In this document: positions 32,189 through 42,190 of the stretch, piece after piece
How positions within the stretch are numbered: position 1 is the stretch's first letter
How the letters are laid out: each line of letters starts with the position of its first letter
Assembly (NCBI GenBank): GCA_039587475.1
Contig: JBDHIK010000002.1
Span: forward strand, 32,287 to 96,286
Direction: 5' to 3'
Length of the DNA: 64,000 bases
Origin: N074bin45 sp039587475
GTDB taxonomy: Bacteria; Gemmatimonadota; Gemmatimonadetes; Gemmatimonadales; GWC2-71-9
The notes under the pieces: model-generated
The model's input: the letters and a program-made list of their open reading frames with translations, nothing else
Told to the model about the DNA's origin: nothing
Database searches by the model: none
Program-made: the position numbers and the translations under genes

Positions 32189-33595
32189 ATGACCACACCT
32201 GCCGCTACTCGCATCGAAGTCGATTCCATGGGTGAGATCGAGGTTCCCGCCGATCGGTACTGGGGGGCCCAGACAGCTCGATCACTCATACACTTCTCGA
32301 TCGGCGACGACCGCATGCCCCTCGAGGTCATCCATGGGTTCGGGGTCCTCAAGAAGGCGGCTGCCCTGATCAATGCTGAACTCGGGGCCCTGGACGAGAC
32401 CCGGTCCGAACTGATCGTTCGCGCGGCGGACGAGGTCGCCAGGGGCGCGCTGGATGATCATTTCCCCCTGCGGGTCTGGCAAACCGGCAGCGGGACCCAG
32501 TCCAACATGAACGCCAACGAGGTCATCGCCAACCGTGCCATCGAATGTGCCGGTGGGGTCCTGGGGAGCAAGGACCCCATTCATCCCAACGATCACGTCA
32601 ACATGTCGCAGTCGTCGAACGACACCTTCCCCACGGCGATGCACATCGGAGCGACGGGCGTGTTGCACGATCGGCTGATTCCGGCCGTGCAAGAGTTGCG
32701 GGACGCACTGGCGGTGAAGGCGGCCGAGTTCGACGACATTGTGAAGATTGGCAGAACCCATTTGCAGGACGCGGTGCCGCTGACGCTGGGCCAGGAGTTC
32801 TCCGGGTACGTGACGCAACTGAATGACGCCATCACCAATATCGAAACCACCATGCCGGGCATGTTTCAACTGGCGATCGGGGGCACGGCGGTGGGGACGG
32901 GGCTCAACGCTCCCTTGGGCTTTGGCGAACGGTGCGCCGACAAGATTGCCGAGCTGACCGGTCTGCCGTTCACCTCGGCGCCCAACAAATTCGCCGCCCT
33001 GGCCGCGCACGACGCCTTGGTGATGATGTCCGGCGCGCTTCGGACCCTGGCAGGCGCCCTGATGAAGATCGCCAACGATCTGCGCTGGGCCGGGTCCGGG
33101 CCCAGGAGCGGCCTGGGCGAATTGCTGCTGCCGGCCAACGAGCCCGGATCCTCGATCATGCCGGGGAAGGTCAATCCGACGCAGTGTGAAGCGTTGACCA
33201 TGGTCGCTGTGCAGGTCATGGGCAACGACGCCGCCATCGGCTTTGCAGGGTCGCAAGGCAACTTCGAACTCAACGTGTTCAAGCCCGTCATGGTGTACAA
33301 CCTGATCCACTCGTCCGTCCTGCTGGCGGATGCCTGTGTCGACTTCCGCCGGTTTCTGGTGGAGGGCCTGGCTCCGAACCTCAAGCGCATCGATGAACAC
33401 GTCGCCAACTCGCTGATGTTGGTCACCGCGCTTGCGCCGAGCATCGGGTACGACAAGGCCGCGGAGATTGCCAAGAAGGCCCAAAAGGAAGAGACGACGC
33501 TCAAGGCGGCGGCCGCGGCCCTGGGCTACTTGACGGAGGCGGAGTTCGACGCGGCGGTGGTGCCGGCGCGGATGGCCAAGCCACACGGGTCCTAG
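32189..33595 (+). CDS. fumC: Fumarate hydratase, class II
   Basis: 468 residues, full length. The N-terminus has EVPADRYWGAQTARSLIHFSIG; VWQTGSGTQSNMNANEVIANRA and IHPNDHVNMSQSSNDTFPTAMH are active-site segments; HLQDAVPLTLGQEFSGY follows. The family signature GSSIMPGKVNPTQCEA lies near residue 322, containing the flexible loop with the catalytic Ser. It hydrates fumarate to L-malate in the TCA cycle as a homotetramer and needs no iron-sulfur cluster. It is a single gene with its own promoter. A short unassigned region and the AI-2E-type permease gene follow. Confidence 0.97.
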   Translation: MTTPAATRIEVDSMGEIEVPADRYWGAQTARSLIHFSIGDDRMPLEVIHGFGVLKKAAALINAELGALDETRSELIVRAADEVARGALDDHFPLRVWQTGSGTQSNMNANEVIANRAIECAGGVLGSKDPIHPNDHVNMSQSSNDTFPTAMHIGATGVLHDRLIPAVQELRDALAVKAAEFDDIVKIGRTHLQDAVPLTLGQEFSGYVTQLNDAITNIETTMPGMFQLAIGGTAVGTGLNAPLGFGERCADKIAELTGLPFTSAPNKFAALAAHDALVMMSGALRTLAGALMKIANDLRWAGSGPRSGLGELLLPANEPGSSIMPGKVNPTQCEALTMVAVQVMGNDAAIGFAGSQGNFELNVFKPVMVYNLIHSSVLLADACVDFRRFLVEGLAPNLKRIDEHVANSLMLVTALAPSIGYDKAAEIAKKAQKEETTLKAAAAALGYLTEAEFDAAVVPARMAKPHGS

Positions 33596-33737
33596 CAGAA
33601 GGTTGCCCAGCGCCTAGGCGTCGGGGGACGGTCAGACCCAGCGACAGTTCCGGGCCCCACGTTATTCCCCTGGGGCGTGCCTCTCCTATATTGGCCATGC
33701 GTTCCCTTCAACACGCCGCTCCTGGCAGAGGCCGTCC

Positions 33738-34811
33738 ATGTCCAAGTTCCTCCTGGATCAGGAGAAGATCGCTCGGCTGTTCCTGATTCTTCTCGCGCTC
33801 GGCATTTCGTATCTCTTCTACGCGATGATCAAGGGCTTTCTGGTTGCTCTGTTCTTCGCGGCGGTCTTCAGCGGCTTGTCGTATCCAATCTTCATGCGGC
33901 TCACACGGTGGCTTCGAGGCCGCAGGCGGGTCGCGTCCGTGGCGACGGTCCTCCTCGTGCTCCTGGTCATCATCCTCCCCATGATCGGCCTGGTCGGTAT
34001 CATCACGGCAGAAGCGTTGGACGTGACTGAGCGGGTGCGACCGTGGGTGGAGTACCAGATCCAGAACCCCGACGAACTGGACCGGTTGCTCCAAAGGATG
34101 CCGTTTATCGATCAGGTGGCCCCTTACAAGGCCCAGGTGTCCGCCAAGCTGGCGGAGTTCGCGGCCCGGCTCGGTACTTTCATCGTCAACGCGGCGGCCG
34201 CGACCGGGCGGGGAACGGCCGTGTTCTTCTTCCAGCTGTTCATCATGCTGTACGCCATGTTCTTCTTCCTGCTCGACGGCCCCCGCTTGCTGAACAAGAT
34301 CCTCTACTACGTGCCGCTGACCTCCGCGGACGAGAACCGCATGGTAGCCCGCTTCCTGTCGGTCACCAGAGCCACGCTGAAAGGAACCCTGGTCATCGGT
34401 ATCATCCAGGGCGCCCTGGGCGGCCTGTCGTTCTGGGTGGTCGGCATCGAAGGCGCGGTCTTCTGGGCCACGATCATGGCGGTCATGTCGATCATCCCCG
34501 GCGTGGGGACGGGGTTGGTGTGGGTTCCCGCCGTGATCTACCTGTTCGCCGCCGGCCAGACCGGCCCGGCCATCGGGCTGACCGTATGGAATGCCGCTGT
34601 CGTGGGAAGTGTCGACAACGTGCTGCGTCCCTGGCTGGTGGGAAAGGACACCCAGATGCCCGACTTGCTGGTGTTGCTCGGAACGCTGGGGGGCATCGTG
34701 CTGTTCGGAGCCTCGGGCATCGTGATCGGTCCGGTGATCGCCGCACTGTTCGTGACGGTCTGGGAGATCTATGGGGAAACCTACCGGGAGATACTGCCGG
34801 AGCGTTCGTAA
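33738..34811 (+). CDS. AI-2E family transporter
   Basis: 357 residues with about seven to eight hydrophobic segments: LFLILLALGISYLFYAMIKGFLVALFFAAVFSGLSYPIFMRL, VATVLLVLLVIILPMIGLVGIITAEAL, VFFFQLFIMLYAMFFFLLDGPRL and the C-terminal half with IIQGALGGLSFWVVGIEGAVFWATIMAVMSIIPGVGTGLVW. The GIP/PGVG stretch and KDTQMPDLLVLLGTLGGIVLFGASGIVIGPVI are typical of PF01594. These proteins export autoinducer-2 in some species or sodium/other ions in others, so the substrate is not certain. It is monocistronic. A TATATT hexamer at 33687-33692 is a possible -10 element. Confidence 0.9.
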   Translation: MSKFLLDQEKIARLFLILLALGISYLFYAMIKGFLVALFFAAVFSGLSYPIFMRLTRWLRGRRRVASVATVLLVLLVIILPMIGLVGIITAEALDVTERVRPWVEYQIQNPDELDRLLQRMPFIDQVAPYKAQVSAKLAEFAARLGTFIVNAAAATGRGTAVFFFQLFIMLYAMFFFLLDGPRLLNKILYYVPLTSADENRMVARFLSVTRATLKGTLVIGIIQGALGGLSFWVVGIEGAVFWATIMAVMSIIPGVGTGLVWVPAVIYLFAAGQTGPAIGLTVWNAAVVGSVDNVLRPWLVGKDTQMPDLLVLLGTLGGIVLFGASGIVIGPVIAALFVTVWEIYGETYREILPERS

Positions 34812-34902
34812 CTGGCCGGTGCCACTCGGAGACGGCGTTATCGGATGGGTGCCGCCTGTTATGGGTCACGGACGCTCGGACGATGATCAGTAACTACCGG
34901 TC

Positions 34903-35262
34903 ATGTTACACACCGGCTCTCGTCACAAGGCCAGAAGGCTCCGTGAGCGCCTGGCCAGGTTCGGCACCTCCGCCTGCCGCCTCGCGGCCAGTCTCCCCAC
35001 CTCCTCGATGGGACCGTCCATCGCCCGCCAGCTGGCACGGGCCGCCACCGCGCCCGCCGCGATCGTGTCCCGCTCACCGGAGTCTCGAGTACCCTCCGCC
35101 CGCGCGTCCCAACTCTGCCTCAAGGAGCTGAGGGAGGCGCTCACCTGGCTGGAACTGGTTTGTGCCCTGCGCCTGGTCCGTCCGGCCAAGGTCAGTCAGC
35201 TGCTTCGAGAGACCCACCACCTGATTGCGCTGTTCGAGGCTACCGTGAACGACCACGGGTAA
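34903..35262 (+). CDS. Four-helix-bundle (S23 rRNA IVS-type) protein
   Basis: 119 residues, about the usual size. ARRLRERLARFGTSACRLAASLPTSSMGPSIARQLARAATAPAAIVSRS resembles the first half of four-helix-bundle proteins, which usually have LTSQIRRAAVSIPSNIAEG. CLKELREALTWLELVCALRLV matches the third helix, the KELxEALYWLEL motif. LLRETHHLIALFEATVNDHG is the fourth helix. The family was first found inside 23S rRNA intervening sequences but also occurs as free genes. Its function is not known; tRNA or nucleic-acid binding was proposed. It is a single gene here and is unlinked to any rRNA. An imperfect GTAAC-N10-GTTAC pair overlaps the start codon. Confidence 0.72.
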   Translation: MLHTGSRHKARRLRERLARFGTSACRLAASLPTSSMGPSIARQLARAATAPAAIVSRSPESRVPSARASQLCLKELREALTWLELVCALRLVRPAKVSQLLRETHHLIALFEATVNDHG

Positions 35263-35328
35263 TCGTATTGTGGCAACCCCGTAGGTCTCAGTCCCTGCTC
35301 CCCCGTATCAGGGTCCTCGGTCCGCCGC

Positions 35329-35356
35329 TTGACATGGGGAAGGTATTTCATAGGTT
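35329..35356 (+). promoter_or_regulatory. Candidate promoter of arsR-type operon (leaderless)
   Basis: A perfect -35 hexamer TTGACA (35329-35334) is followed after 16 bp by TAGGTT (35351-35356), which retains the T, A and final T of the -10 consensus. Predicted transcription starts are near 35363, three bases before the ATG. No ribosome-binding sequence precedes the ATG. Together these suggest a leaderless mRNA. Confidence 0.55.
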
Positions 35357-35376
35357 GGTAACCATATGGTTACCAA
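35355..35376 (+). promoter_or_regulatory. Perfect 22-bp palindrome, likely ArsR operator
   Basis: The palindrome has the core GGTAACCATATGGTTACC (35357-35374) extended by TT and AA on each side, every base matched. The start codon ATG (35366-35368) lies in its centre, and it overlaps the predicted transcription start and -10 element. This fits an autoregulatory site bound by a dimer of the gene's own product. Confidence 0.7.
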
Positions 35377-35743
35377 TAATGGAAGACTCGACCTGACCTT
35401 CGCAGCCCTGGCTGACCCTATCAGAAGGTCAATTCTTGATCGTTTGGTCCATGGAGAGGCGACCGTGGGCCAGCTCGCCAGGCCGTACCGCGTGTCACGC
35501 CCCGCCATTTCCAAGCACCTGAGGGTCCTCGAGCGCGCCGGACTGGTGATCAGGACACGCGACGGCCGGGTCAGCCGTTGCGGCCTTGACGCCGGGCCCA
35601 TGAAGGAGGCTTCGGACTGGGTCGAGCGCTACCGCCAATTCTGGGAGGGGAACCTGGATCGCTTGGTCCAATATTTTGAACAGGAAGCCGGCGAGACATC
35701 GCCCAGTGGAGACGACACCGTGAATAGAGGAGATGAATCATGA
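35366..35743 (+). CDS. ArsR-family transcriptional regulator
   Basis: 125 residues. The winged helix-turn-helix is clear: LTFAALADPIRRSILDRLVHGEATVGQLARPYRVSRPAISKHLRVLERAGLVIRTRDGRVSRCGLD. This is the ArsR/SmtB type that pairs with AHSA1 proteins. No metal-binding CxC is present, so a non-metal ligand or a redox signal is likely. A C-terminal helical part (EASDWVERYRQFWEGNLDRLVQYFEQ) is the typical extension of the subgroup. Its ATG sits in the middle of a 22-bp perfect palindrome, so self-repression is likely. It overlaps the next gene by four bases. Confidence 0.93.
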   Translation: MVTNNGRLDLTFAALADPIRRSILDRLVHGEATVGQLARPYRVSRPAISKHLRVLERAGLVIRTRDGRVSRCGLDAGPMKEASDWVERYRQFWEGNLDRLVQYFEQEAGETSPSGDDTVNRGDES

Positions 35744-36177
35744 GCACCCAGACCGAGACCGTTCTCAAGTTGACCAGGGTCATCCCGGCCGCGGTGGAGG
35801 ACGTATTCGCCGCCTGGACCGATCCGGCGAAGATGGCCCACTGGTGCGCGCCGGAAGGTGCGGAATGCGCCAACGTGGAGGTCGACCTCGTGGTAGGCGG
35901 CCGCTATCACATCCACATGAAGAGCCCCGAAGGGGAACACAACGCCCGTGGTATCTACCGGGAGATCAATGCTCCCAGCCGGTTGGCCTACACCTGGCGT
36001 TGGGACGAGAAGGAGCACGACTGCGGGGACACCCTGGTCACCGTCGAGTTCAACGACCTCGGTGGATCGACGGAGGTGGTTCTCACCCACGAGGGCTTCC
36101 CCAACGGCGAGGCCAAGGAAGGCCACAATCAGGGTTGGACCAGTTGTCTGGGGCGTCTCGTCGCGATGTTCGAGTAG
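35740..36177 (+). CDS. AHSA1/SRPBCC domain protein
   Basis: 145 residues. The START-like pattern is FAAWTDPAKMAHWCAPEG, VEVDLVVGGRYHIHMKSPEGEHNARGIYREINAPSRLAYTWRW, STEVVLTHEGFPNGEAKEGHNQGWTSCLGRLVAMFE. This is the activator-of-Hsp90-ATPase-homologue family, a helix-grip fold with a ligand cavity. Bacterial members paired with an ArsR gene are thought to bind small hydrophobic ligands or act as a stress sensor; function is unknown. It starts ATG in ATGA overlap with the regulator, so both are made together. A hairpin follows the stop. Confidence 0.9.
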   Translation: MSTQTETVLKLTRVIPAAVEDVFAAWTDPAKMAHWCAPEGAECANVEVDLVVGGRYHIHMKSPEGEHNARGIYREINAPSRLAYTWRWDEKEHDCGDTLVTVEFNDLGGSTEVVLTHEGFPNGEAKEGHNQGWTSCLGRLVAMFE

Positions 36178-36206
36178 GCCTCGGGTCATTGCCAGAGGCG
36201 AGTACG

Positions 36207-36237
36207 GAACGGGGAGCCGAGGCAGGGATCCCCGTTC
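36207..36237 (+). terminator. Terminator-like hairpin after the ArsR/SRPBCC operon
   Basis: GAACGGGGA (36207-36215) and TCCCCGTTC (36229-36237) form a perfect 9-bp stem with a 13-base loop, 30 bp beyond the SRPBCC stop. The following bases TGTTGCTGCTGG are not a U tract, so intrinsic termination is not certain. Confidence 0.5.
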
Positions 36238-36425
36238 TGTTGCTGCTGGCTCAGAGGACTCGCCACCAGGCCTACGACGTCGCGGACCCCGGCCGCACAT
36301 TCGACTCAGTGCCGTGGCGACATGGACCCAGGCCGATGGCCCATGCCGGACGCCCGCTTGAGAAGCTGGCGATCGGCGGCGACATTGGGGGGTATTGGTC
36401 TCCTCAACGCCGTTACGGAGTCATC

Positions 36426-38549
36426 ATGCGCCGCCTCATCACCCTTCTCGCGTTGTGCCTCATCGTTGCTCCCGTCGCTCTGGCCCAGGACGATTCTCAC
36501 GCTGAGCGTGTCGTCATCCGGCGGACCGCGTACGGGGTGCCGCACATCCTGGCCCAGGACCTGGCCTCTCTGGGGTACGGGCTGGCCTGGGTTCAGCTGG
36601 AGGACTACGGCACCGCGGTGGTGGTCAACTTTCTGCGGGCCCGTGGCGAGCTGGCAGAATACTTCGGCCGGGACTCCCTGGAGAGCGACTTCGAGTTCAA
36701 GCGGACCTACCGGCAGATGCAGCAGACCTACGACCAGTTGCACCCAGACACGCGGGCGTTGTTCGAGGGCTTCGCCGCCGCCACCAACGATTTCGTAGCC
36801 CTCCACCCGGAGGTCTACGGCGAGTGGCCGCTGCCGCGGTTCAGCGGCCGGGACGCCGCGTCACTCTGGGTCGATGAAGAGGTGTTCCCGGCCATGCGCC
36901 GTTTCACCCGAGCGCTGGACCGGCGCCGGGCCGAGGCGGATTCCCTCCGACGCCTGGGGGCAGGGTCCAACGCCTGGGCCTTCGCACCGAGCCGGACGAC
37001 GTCCGGCAATGCCATCCTCCTCAGGAATCCCCATCTCAACTGGCGAGCCGGGTACTACGAGGCCCACATCACGGTTCCCGGGGTCATCAACTTCTACGGC
37101 GACTTCCGCATCGGCTACCCGCTCTATTTCAACGGCGGCTTCAACGACCATCTCGGCTGGGCCACGACCAACAACAACCCTGATCTGGACGAGGTGTACG
37201 CTCTCGACGTTGACCCTGATTATCCGGACCACGTGCTGTTCGACGGCGGGTCCCTGCCGCTCACCCGAACCCTCGTCACGGTCCACTGGAAGAACGGCCC
37301 CGGCCTGGCGAGCGAGACGCGGGAATTCTGGGAGACGCCGATCGGGCCCGTGGCGGAGCGGGGCGAGGGCAAGGTCTACGTCCTCAAGTCCAGCGGGTGG
37401 GGTCAATTCCGCAAGGCCGAGCAGTTCCTGCGCATGATGCAGGCGACGAACCTGGAGGAGTGGAAGGCCGCCATGCGGATGCAGGCCCACACGGAATCGA
37501 ATCACACGTACGCGGACCGCCACGGGAACGTGTTCTACGTCTGGAACGCAGCCCAGCCGGAGTTTCCCCACGCCCCCGGGTACGACACGACCGCCGTTCC
37601 GGCCACTGGGACGTCCGACGTCTGGACCACGATCACGCCATGGGATTCACTCCCGCAGGTGCACAATCCATCGAGCGGTTACCTGCAGAACGCCAACGAC
37701 CCGTTCCACTTCACCAATCTGGACGACGTCATCGATTCGACACGGTTCCCGCCGCCGTTTTCACAGCCCGATCTGCGACTGCGCTCGCAACTGAGCCTGA
37801 ACCTGGCTACCAGCCAGGAACGGGTCAGCCTCGAAAACGTGCTGCAATTGAAGATGTCCTACCGGATGATGGCCGCCGACCGCTGGAAGGTGGATTTGAT
37901 CGCGGCGGTACAGGCCACCGATCCCGAGGGTGAGGTGGCCGAAGCGCTGAACATCCTGGCACGCTGGGACAACACCGTGGCGCCCGACGCTCGCGGCGCC
38001 GTGCTGTTCGGCATGTGGTACCTCGGCTACGTGTCGGCCGATTCGGGCGATACGCGCGGGTACAACGATCGATGGAAGACCATGTGGGGCCGGCCATGGA
38101 CCGCGGCCGAACCGCTGACCACGCCGTCCGGCTTCGACGAGGAGCGGGCGGTGCGCATCTTCAGGACCGCCGTGGAGGAGACCAGAGCCGCCTTCGGGTC
38201 GCTCGACATCCCCTGGGGCGAGGTGCACCGACTCCGGCTCGGCGACCTCGACCTTCCCATTGGCGGTTGTTCGGGAGGATTCGGCTGCTTTCGGGTGTTG
38301 TGGTTCAGCGACGCCGACGACGGCAAACAGGTGGTAAGAGGGGGGGATGGCTGGGTGATCGCCGTGGAGTTCACTCCAGACGGGCCGCGGGCGTTCTCGG
38401 TGCTGGCCTACGGCCAGAGCAACGATCCGGCCTCTCCGCACCACACGGATCAGGCGGAGATGTTCGTGCGCGGTGAGTTCAAGGCCGTGCGGTTCAGCGA
38501 GGCGGCGATTGCCGGCGGGCTGGTGCGGGAGTACCGGCCCGGCCGTTAG
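36426..38549 (+). CDS. Penicillin acylase-family N-terminal nucleophile hydrolase
   Basis: 707 residues from ATG 36426, with a signal peptide ending near VALAQ. The frame is open upstream but that part belongs to the SRPBCC shadow. The alpha-like part covers about 20-175. The autocatalytic cleavage and nucleophile site is AGSNAWAFAPSRT: Ser181 would become the N-terminal nucleophile of the beta chain. The motif GFNDHLGWATTNNNPDLDEVYAL is typical of the family. Such enzymes are periplasmic and hydrolyse amide-linked acyl chains, including penicillins, N-acyl-homoserine lactones (PvdQ group) and lipopeptides. Its true substrate is unknown. It converges with the HAD gene, with a 4-bp overlap of the stops. 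Confidence 0.9.
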   Translation: MRRLITLLALCLIVAPVALAQDDSHAERVVIRRTAYGVPHILAQDLASLGYGLAWVQLEDYGTAVVVNFLRARGELAEYFGRDSLESDFEFKRTYRQMQQTYDQLHPDTRALFEGFAAATNDFVALHPEVYGEWPLPRFSGRDAASLWVDEEVFPAMRRFTRALDRRRAEADSLRRLGAGSNAWAFAPSRTTSGNAILLRNPHLNWRAGYYEAHITVPGVINFYGDFRIGYPLYFNGGFNDHLGWATTNNNPDLDEVYALDVDPDYPDHVLFDGGSLPLTRTLVTVHWKNGPGLASETREFWETPIGPVAERGEGKVYVLKSSGWGQFRKAEQFLRMMQATNLEEWKAAMRMQAHTESNHTYADRHGNVFYVWNAAQPEFPHAPGYDTTAVPATGTSDVWTTITPWDSLPQVHNPSSGYLQNANDPFHFTNLDDVIDSTRFPPPFSQPDLRLRSQLSLNLATSQERVSLENVLQLKMSYRMMAADRWKVDLIAAVQATDPEGEVAEALNILARWDNTVAPDARGAVLFGMWYLGYVSADSGDTRGYNDRWKTMWGRPWTAAEPLTTPSGFDEERAVRIFRTAVEETRAAFGSLDIPWGEVHRLRLGDLDLPIGGCSGGFGCFRVLWFSDADDGKQVVRGGDGWVIAVEFTPDGPRAFSVLAYGQSNDPASPHHTDQAEMFVRGEFKAVRFSEAAIAGGLVREYRPGR

Positions 38550-39556
38550 GGCGGACCCGGAGAGAAGATCTCCCCGAAGTCCCGGGCCATCGAGACGATG
38601 ACCCAGCCGCGCTCGGCCGCTCCGTCGAGGCCCCGGTCCAGTCGGCCGATATGGGAGTCCCGATCGTAGGCCCACTCGCGTTCGGCATCATCATGGTGCA
38701 GCAGCAACCCCAGGCGGGCGCCTTGGCCGGCGGTGGTGTATTCCAGCATCTGGAAATCGCCGTCGGAATTCCCGAACGCCAGGATTGGCCTCCGGCCGAT
38801 GTGCAGGTTGATGTTGACCGGCTTGCCCTCCTTGTCGTCGAGACTTCCGAGCTTCGGGAGTTTGACCAACACCGGACCCATGGCCTCGACCCGATACTCG
38901 ACTGCAGTGCTGCTGCCGATGACCCGTTCCGGCGGCACGCCGTACGCGTCCTGGGAAAAGGTGCGCAGGAACTCGATGCCGCCTCCGGAAACGATCCAGA
39001 CCTGAAAGCCGTTGGCACGGAGGTAGTCGAGCAATTCGACCATCGGTTGGTACGTCAGGTCGCGGTAGCGACGCTCGAGGTGCGGGTGACGGGTCGAGTC
39101 GATCCAGGCCCGGGCTGACGTGCGGAAGTCGGTAATCGTCATGCCGGCGTGTGTGGCACCGATGATGGCCATGAGCTCGGGCATGCCGAAGGAGGCCATG
39201 GCCTCCCGATCGTCTTCGATGACGGCACGAAACGGCTCGGTGGAGGCCCACTCCGGGTGTTCGGGCGCCAGGGCCCGGACCCGGTCCAGCGCATACGCGA
39301 GTTGGAAGTACATCGGCTGCTCGGCCCACAGGGTGCCGTCGTTGTCGAACACCGCCACCCGCTCCATCGGGGCACGGTAGTCGCCGTGGGCTGGGTCGGT
39401 CACCCGTTCAACGAAGCTGACGATCGCCGACTTGGTGGGGCCGTCCCTCCATGATGGCAGTGGGGTGGCCCCGGGGTCCGGCTGACACGCCAGCCCCGCC
39501 AGGAGGGCTGTGACCGTGAGCATGGTCGCTTTCAACAACGGCTTTGCCATCGGCAC
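38546..39556 (-). CDS. HAD-family phosphatase lipoprotein
   Basis: 336 residues with a lipobox LLAGLAC (Cys24), so an exported lipoprotein. The HAD core has the nucleophile Asp71 and acid/base Asp73 in VAVFDNDGTLWAEQP. Motif II is VWIVSGGGIEF and motif IV is RRPILAFGNSDGDFQMLEYT. A cap domain lies between about 85 and 180, as in phosphoserine-phosphatase-like proteins. It would dephosphorylate a small molecule in the periplasm, substrate unknown. Secreted HAD phosphatases are uncommon but known. It converges with the acylase gene and shares strand with the downstream sulfatase, separated by a terminator. Confidence 0.85.
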   Translation of the reverse strand: MPMAKPLLKATMLTVTALLAGLACQPDPGATPLPSWRDGPTKSAIVSFVERVTDPAHGDYRAPMERVAVFDNDGTLWAEQPMYFQLAYALDRVRALAPEHPEWASTEPFRAVIEDDREAMASFGMPELMAIIGATHAGMTITDFRTSARAWIDSTRHPHLERRYRDLTYQPMVELLDYLRANGFQVWIVSGGGIEFLRTFSQDAYGVPPERVIGSSTAVEYRVEAMGPVLVKLPKLGSLDDKEGKPVNINLHIGRRPILAFGNSDGDFQMLEYTTAGQGARLGLLLHHDDAEREWAYDRDSHIGRLDRGLDGAAERGWVIVSMARDFGEIFSPGPP

Positions 39557-39581
39557 GGTGGACTCGATTCTCTCTGGTGTG

Positions 39582-39616
39582 AAAAAAGCCGAGCCACCAA
39601 CGGCAGCCCGGCTTTC
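39582..39616 (-). terminator. Intrinsic terminator of the arylsulfatase gene
   Basis: Read on the minus strand, the stem AAAGCCG / CGGCTTT (7 bp) with a 17-base loop is followed by TTTTTT. It lies just after the stop at 39633 and before the start of the HAD gene. The pattern is a textbook rho-independent terminator. Confidence 0.75.
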
Positions 39617-39632
39617 TCAATGTCGCCCTCAA

Positions 39633-41189
<1,557 letters not shown>

Positions 41190-41344
41190 GTGCTGCACTC
41201 CTTTGGGGTCAACATGAGATTGCGGTAGAACCGGACTCGGTACCGGGTCGGGTAGGTGTTGATCTACTTCGACAACTCAGACAAAGCAAGTCCCGTTTGT
41301 GTTGCTATGAGGCCTGGACGTCAGTGTGCTTGGCGCAACCGGGT

Positions 41345-42190
41345 TCAGTGGCGCAAGAGGGTCACGAGCCGTCCGTTGAGCGCCTGGACTGGCCGGTTGT
41401 TCACCGGCATACGTGAGCGAAGGGCTTCGATCTGATCGGGGGACGCCTCGATCGGCTCCGGGAACACGACCCATCGCACCCCCTCGGTACAGGGGGGTGT
41501 GGTCAGCGAACCGCTGTACCTGAAGCGCGAGGAGTCAGCCGAGAAGGGGATGAATGCGTGTACGTCGATGGTGATGCCTGGCCGCACGACCTCGTCATCG
41601 TCCTCGGGTAGGTTGGCAATCAGGTTGGCGATTTCGGGGTGCGCTTCCCCTGCGGTGACGAATACGCCCATGACCGCTAACGCCCCGTATTCGGACGAAT
41701 GGACGAAGTGAATCTCCATCGGAAATGCTTCACCACGGAGTCGGTGTTCACTGGGGCTGTGGAAATGAAACTGAACCAGGTCGAGTGAGAGGTCGTTCAA
41801 GTCGATGTGTAAGCCGCCAGCATCGACCTGGATGGTGTGGCCATTGTCGAGGAGGTCCGTCACCTGCGTCGTGCGCCGCACCACCATGTCGATCGTGCCG
41901 TACACGCGGCTCAATCCGCCCGCGACGATTTCGCCCTCGGCCACGGCGAAGAGATCGATGGGGGACTGGTTTCGCCCCGCCCCGCAGGTCGCGTAGGCCG
42001 GATCGAGTTGGGCCCAGCGATCTGGCCCGTCGCTCGTTTCATAACTCCAGTGGACCGGCCGTGGACCGTCCGATTCGGGTTGTTGAGACGACGGCGAACA
42101 GGCGATTGTCAGCAGCGCGGCGAGATACGGAAGGGGGCCCTCGAACGACCGCACGAACAAGCTGTTCCCGGGTTGCACGGGCATCTTCAT
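41345..42190 (-). CDS. Alpha-type carbonic anhydrase lipoprotein
   Basis: 281 residues from ATG 42190, which overlaps the DUF2269 stop by four bases. The lipobox is LLTIACS with Cys31. The alpha-carbonic-anhydrase core has VHWSYE, NQSPIDL, the zinc ligands His142 and His144 (VQFHFHSPSEH) and His161 (MEIHFVHSSEYG), and TPPCTEGVRWVVF. Cys69 and the Cys in TPPC would form the conserved disulfide. It interconverts CO2 and bicarbonate at the cell envelope. It ends a minus-strand operon with a DUF2269 membrane protein and a small hypothetical protein, a linkage whose meaning is unclear. Confidence 0.93.
   Translation of the reverse strand: MKMPVQPGNSLFVRSFEGPLPYLAALLTIACSPSSQQPESDGPRPVHWSYETSDGPDRWAQLDPAYATCGAGRNQSPIDLFAVAEGEIVAGGLSRVYGTIDMVVRRTTQVTDLLDNGHTIQVDAGGLHIDLNDLSLDLVQFHFHSPSEHRLRGEAFPMEIHFVHSSEYGALAVMGVFVTAGEAHPEIANLIANLPEDDDEVVRPGITIDVHAFIPFSADSSRFRYSGSLTTPPCTEGVRWVVFPEPIEASPDQIEALRSRMPVNNRPVQALNGRLVTLLRH

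Noticed and set aside
32282..33586. Minus-strand open frame across fumC
   Set aside because: fumC is full length with its signature; the antisense frame is a mirror effect of GC-rich third positions.
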